From contig NZ_JAUSCG010000154.1 in the NCBI RefSeq assembly GCF_030651615.1, forward strand, positions 1 to 16,564: a DNA stretch of 16,564 bases, in the 5' to 3' direction. Source of the stretch: Methanocalculus sp. GTDB lineage: Archaea > Halobacteriota > Methanomicrobia > Methanomicrobiales > Methanocorpusculaceae. This document shows positions 14,498 to 16,564 of this stretch, in pieces. The stretch's first letter is position 1. Each line of letters opens with the position of its first letter. The translations under genes and the position numbers were made by a program. The notes under the pieces were generated by a model. That model was not told where the DNA came from and did not search any database. It saw only the letters and a list, made by a program, of their open reading frames with translations.

Positions 14498-14806
14498 ATG
14501 CAGAAAGCCAGAATACGCCTTACCGGGACTGACTACGAAAAACTCGAAACAGTCTGCTCCCGGATCCGTGAGATTGCCGAACGAACCGGTGTTAATCTTG
14601 CAGGTCCGATATCGCTTCCAACGAAGCGCCTCGTCGTCCCAATCCGAAAAAGCCCAGATGGTGAAGGTACGGCGACCTGGGATCGCTGGCAGATGCGCGT
14701 TCACAAGCGTCTCATCGATATTGATGCCGATGAGCGTGCGCTCCGCCAGTTGATGCGAATTCAGGTACCCAAGGACATCGGTATTGAGATCGTCCTTGAG
14801 GGCTGA
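14498..14806 (+). CDS. rpsJ: 30S ribosomal protein S10
   Basis: A 102-residue ribosomal protein uS10 of the small subunit. ARIRLTGTDYEKLETVCSRI at the N-terminus, GPISLPTKRLVVPIRKSPDG in the middle loop and the C-terminal IQVPKDIGIEIVLEG are typical archaeal/eukaryotic-type S10. Its place directly after tuf is conserved across archaea. GGTGA sits six bases before the ATG (14487-14491), a good match to the archaeal anti-Shine-Dalgarno. It may be read from the tuf promoter through the palindrome, or after processing. The next gene starts 18 bases after its stop. Confidence 0.97.
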   Translation: MQKARIRLTGTDYEKLETVCSRIREIAERTGVNLAGPISLPTKRLVVPIRKSPDGEGTATWDRWQMRVHKRLIDIDADERALRQLMRIQVPKDIGIEIVLEG

Positions 14807-14824
14807 TCATCGTGAGATAGCGGC

Positions 14825-16438
14825 ATGAAAGCCGCATTTAATACAAATCAGTTTTTTCATCGACTCCTCAAACCGGAGTCACTTTTCCCTTTTATACTTC
14901 TGGCAACAATCATTCTGAGATTTGCCTTTCTGGACCTGAAGCTCTATCACCATGACGAAGCAGCGCATGCATGGTTTGCCTATCAACTTCTGACAAAGGG
15001 AACCTACATCTATGACCCGATGTTCCACGGACCTTTTCTCTTCTATGTTACTGCGGGGTTGTTCTCCCTCTTTGGAGATTCCGATCTTGTTGGGCGACTC
15101 CTTCCTGCATTTCTTGGCACCGCTCTTGTAGCGCTTGTATACCCGCTGTACCGCATGGGATACCTTGACGGGAGGCAGATGATTGTTGCAGCCCTTTTTC
15201 TTGCTCTCTCCCCAAATATGGTTTACTTCTCAAGGTTCCTTCGAAATGATATCTTCATCGCGTTCTTCTCGCTCCTCATTGTTGTAGCAGCCCTTGCGTA
15301 TTGTAAGTCAGGGAAGCTGAGGTATGCATTGGTTGCAGGGTCCGCTGCGGCTCTTGGGATGTCGAGTAAGGAGAATATGCCGATTGTCCTTCTTATCTTT
15401 GGTTCATATCTTGTTTTCGCCCTCTGGAGCAGGCGTCTGGTCTTTCCACCTGCCTGGAAGCGTGATCTCATCCTCGCAACAGCTCTTGCCGGGGGTATTA
15501 TTGCTCTCTTCTATTCATCATTTGGGGTTCACCCTGAGATCGTGCTGAAGGCCGGTCAGATGGCTATCAATCACTGGACTGCAATGCATGGAGTACAGCG
15601 GCTCGGCGGCCCATGGTTCTTTTATCTGATATTCTTCGTCCTCTATGAGGTCCCGATCCTTCTCCTTGCAGGAATGGGGTTGATTCAGTTCATCATCGGC
15701 GGTACAATTGTTTCATCTCTCAGGTCATGGCATTCAAGGAGAGGTAAGGCTGCTGAAGAACCGACTCTTTCTCTTCCTCTGAGAGATTGGTTCTTTTCTG
15801 CATTTCGCCGCCCTGAGAAGTGTGTTACCTATGATCCAAAACTGGAATTCATCCGCTTCTCGATCTGGTGGATGATCACCTCTCTTGCAGTCTATGCATA
15901 TATCGGTGAGAAAGTTCCCTGGCTCATCCTCCACCAGCTGCTCCCGATGATCTTTGTTGCAACATACAAGATCGATCGCGTGAAGACGGTGATCATTGCT
16001 ATTGGTCTGGTCTTCCTCATCGCTATGACACTGCATATAGCTTTTACTCCTGCTGATATCTCTGAGCCAATTGTACAGGTACAGAACTCAGAAGATCTTC
16101 GAGATCTTATGATCCACATAGATGAGTCTGATCGTGTTGCTATTGCATCGAGCACATACTGGCCACTCCCCTGGTACTATCGTGGAGACCGATGGTTGAA
16201 GTTCACCTTCTTTGGTGGGAAGTCAAATGAAGGGGTGCTCCTCTCAGGTGACTATGATCTCATTATAACGCATGATGCTGAGAGCTATGAAGAACTACGC
16301 GGATATGAGAAGACGACTCAGAAACTCAGTTACTGGGTTACGTACTATGAAGTACAGGGAAGAATGATAGAGTATTACTTCACCAGACAGTCCGGGGTTG
16401 GGAGTATCAATATCGATATCTTCAGACGGATGGCATAA
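14825..16438 (+). CDS. Agl23-like membrane protein (TIGR03663 family)
   Basis: A 537-residue multi-pass membrane protein resembling the TIGR03663 family, annotated elsewhere as flippase activity-associated protein Agl23, with N-terminal similarity to dolichyl-phosphate mannosyltransferases (GT-C fold). HHDEAAHAWFAY lies at about 42-53, in the first large external loop after helix 1 where GT-C enzymes carry their catalytic acidic residues (D44, E45). FHGPFLFY and about ten hydrophobic helices follow. The C-terminal 120 residues form a soluble domain (SEDLRDLMIHI, then YWPLPWYYRGDRWLKF). A role in surface glycan or lipid-linked sugar transfer is likely, but the substrate is unknown. It lies 18 bases after rpsJ with GTGAGAT before its ATG, so it could be co-transcribed with translation genes, an odd pairing. 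Confidence 0.85.
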   Translation: MKAAFNTNQFFHRLLKPESLFPFILLATIILRFAFLDLKLYHHDEAAHAWFAYQLLTKGTYIYDPMFHGPFLFYVTAGLFSLFGDSDLVGRLLPAFLGTALVALVYPLYRMGYLDGRQMIVAALFLALSPNMVYFSRFLRNDIFIAFFSLLIVVAALAYCKSGKLRYALVAGSAAALGMSSKENMPIVLLIFGSYLVFALWSRRLVFPPAWKRDLILATALAGGIIALFYSSFGVHPEIVLKAGQMAINHWTAMHGVQRLGGPWFFYLIFFVLYEVPILLLAGMGLIQFIIGGTIVSSLRSWHSRRGKAAEEPTLSLPLRDWFFSAFRRPEKCVTYDPKLEFIRFSIWWMITSLAVYAYIGEKVPWLILHQLLPMIFVATYKIDRVKTVIIAIGLVFLIAMTLHIAFTPADISEPIVQVQNSEDLRDLMIHIDESDRVAIASSTYWPLPWYYRGDRWLKFTFFGGKSNEGVLLSGDYDLIITHDAESYEELRGYEKTTQKLSYWVTYYEVQGRMIEYYFTRQSGVGSINIDIFRRMA

Positions 16439-16564
16439 GATCCGGGGGATTATCATTCTCCTCCGATCTGCAGGGATCCCTGCATGTGGTGCTGTCTCTG
16501 GTCTTCAGTTATTCTATGGAATGATCGAGGGTCATGAACGATTCTTTCATCATCAGGATGGCAA
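16439..16564. other. Unresolved window end after the Agl23-like gene
   Basis: Three readings compete. A minus-strand frame open from the edge to a TGA at 16453-16455 would be the C-terminus of a convergent gene. A plus-strand frame stays open through the region (HKIRGIIILL then SAGIPACGAVSG) but has no good start except a TTG inside the previous gene. A plus ATG at 16534 preceded by GAGGGT could begin another gene. An exact 16-base palindrome (TGCAGGGA and its complement) is at 16469-16484. The window is too short to decide. Confidence 0.3.

Noticed and set aside
1..16564. Mobile element, CRISPR array, tRNA, toxin-antitoxin or defence system
   Set aside because: Reading both strands showed no transposase, integrase, repeat-spacer array, tRNA cloverleaf or known defence gene; all longer frames belong to metabolic, translation or membrane families.

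Overview
The window looks like the chromosome of a methanogenic archaeon, most probably of the order Methanomicrobiales. Translation uses EF-1A and archaeal S10. GMP synthase has a separate glutaminase subunit. Cobalamin assembly uses the archaeal enzymes CobT (TIGR00303 type) and CobZ. There is a DUF3821 surface protein and an Agl23-type glycosyltransferase-like membrane protein. Promoter-like sites are TATA boxes. The order-level placement is inferred from this gene content, not from any database search. I see no insertion sequence, prophage, CRISPR array, tRNA or rRNA. The region is gene-dense, with no intergenic gap over about 165 bases.

Layout. (1) 1-174, minus: start of a small membrane protein cut by the window edge. 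(2) 312-3333, plus: a tight operon of two phenylacetate-CoA-ligase-type enzymes and a tandem-ACT protein, with TGATG stop/start overlaps. This fits aryl-acid activation feeding aromatic amino acid metabolism. (3) 5095-3337, minus: two half-size DUF1538 membrane proteins and a PII-like protein, joined by two 4-base overlaps, a candidate signal-gated transporter. (4) 11526-5259, minus: a run of cobT, guaA (glutaminase subunit), a YkgJ-type cysteine-cluster protein, a TraB-family membrane protein, a DUF3821 surface protein, a nitroreductase and a hexulose-phosphate synthase/RraA fusion. (5) 11567-12723, plus: cobZ-cobS, divergent from cobT. Together the three genes supply late steps of cobalamin nucleotide-loop assembly. 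(6) 13034-12729, minus: a small cysteine-rich protein of unknown function. (7) 13193-14806, plus: tuf (EF-1A) and rpsJ (S10) behind a strong TATA promoter. (8) 14825-16438, plus: an Agl23-like membrane protein. (9) 16439-16564: unresolved.

Most genes are housekeeping or recognised families. The points most worth a second look are the split DUF1538 pair with its PII-like partner, the exact 20-base palindrome across the tuf stop codon followed by a T-tract, an 8-base-arm dyad in the cobT/cobZ divergent promoter that covers the cobT start codon, the divergence of the substrate region between the two PaaK paralogues, and the HPS-RraA fusion that keeps both sets of active-site residues. I found no clear sign of a wholly new defence or mobile system.
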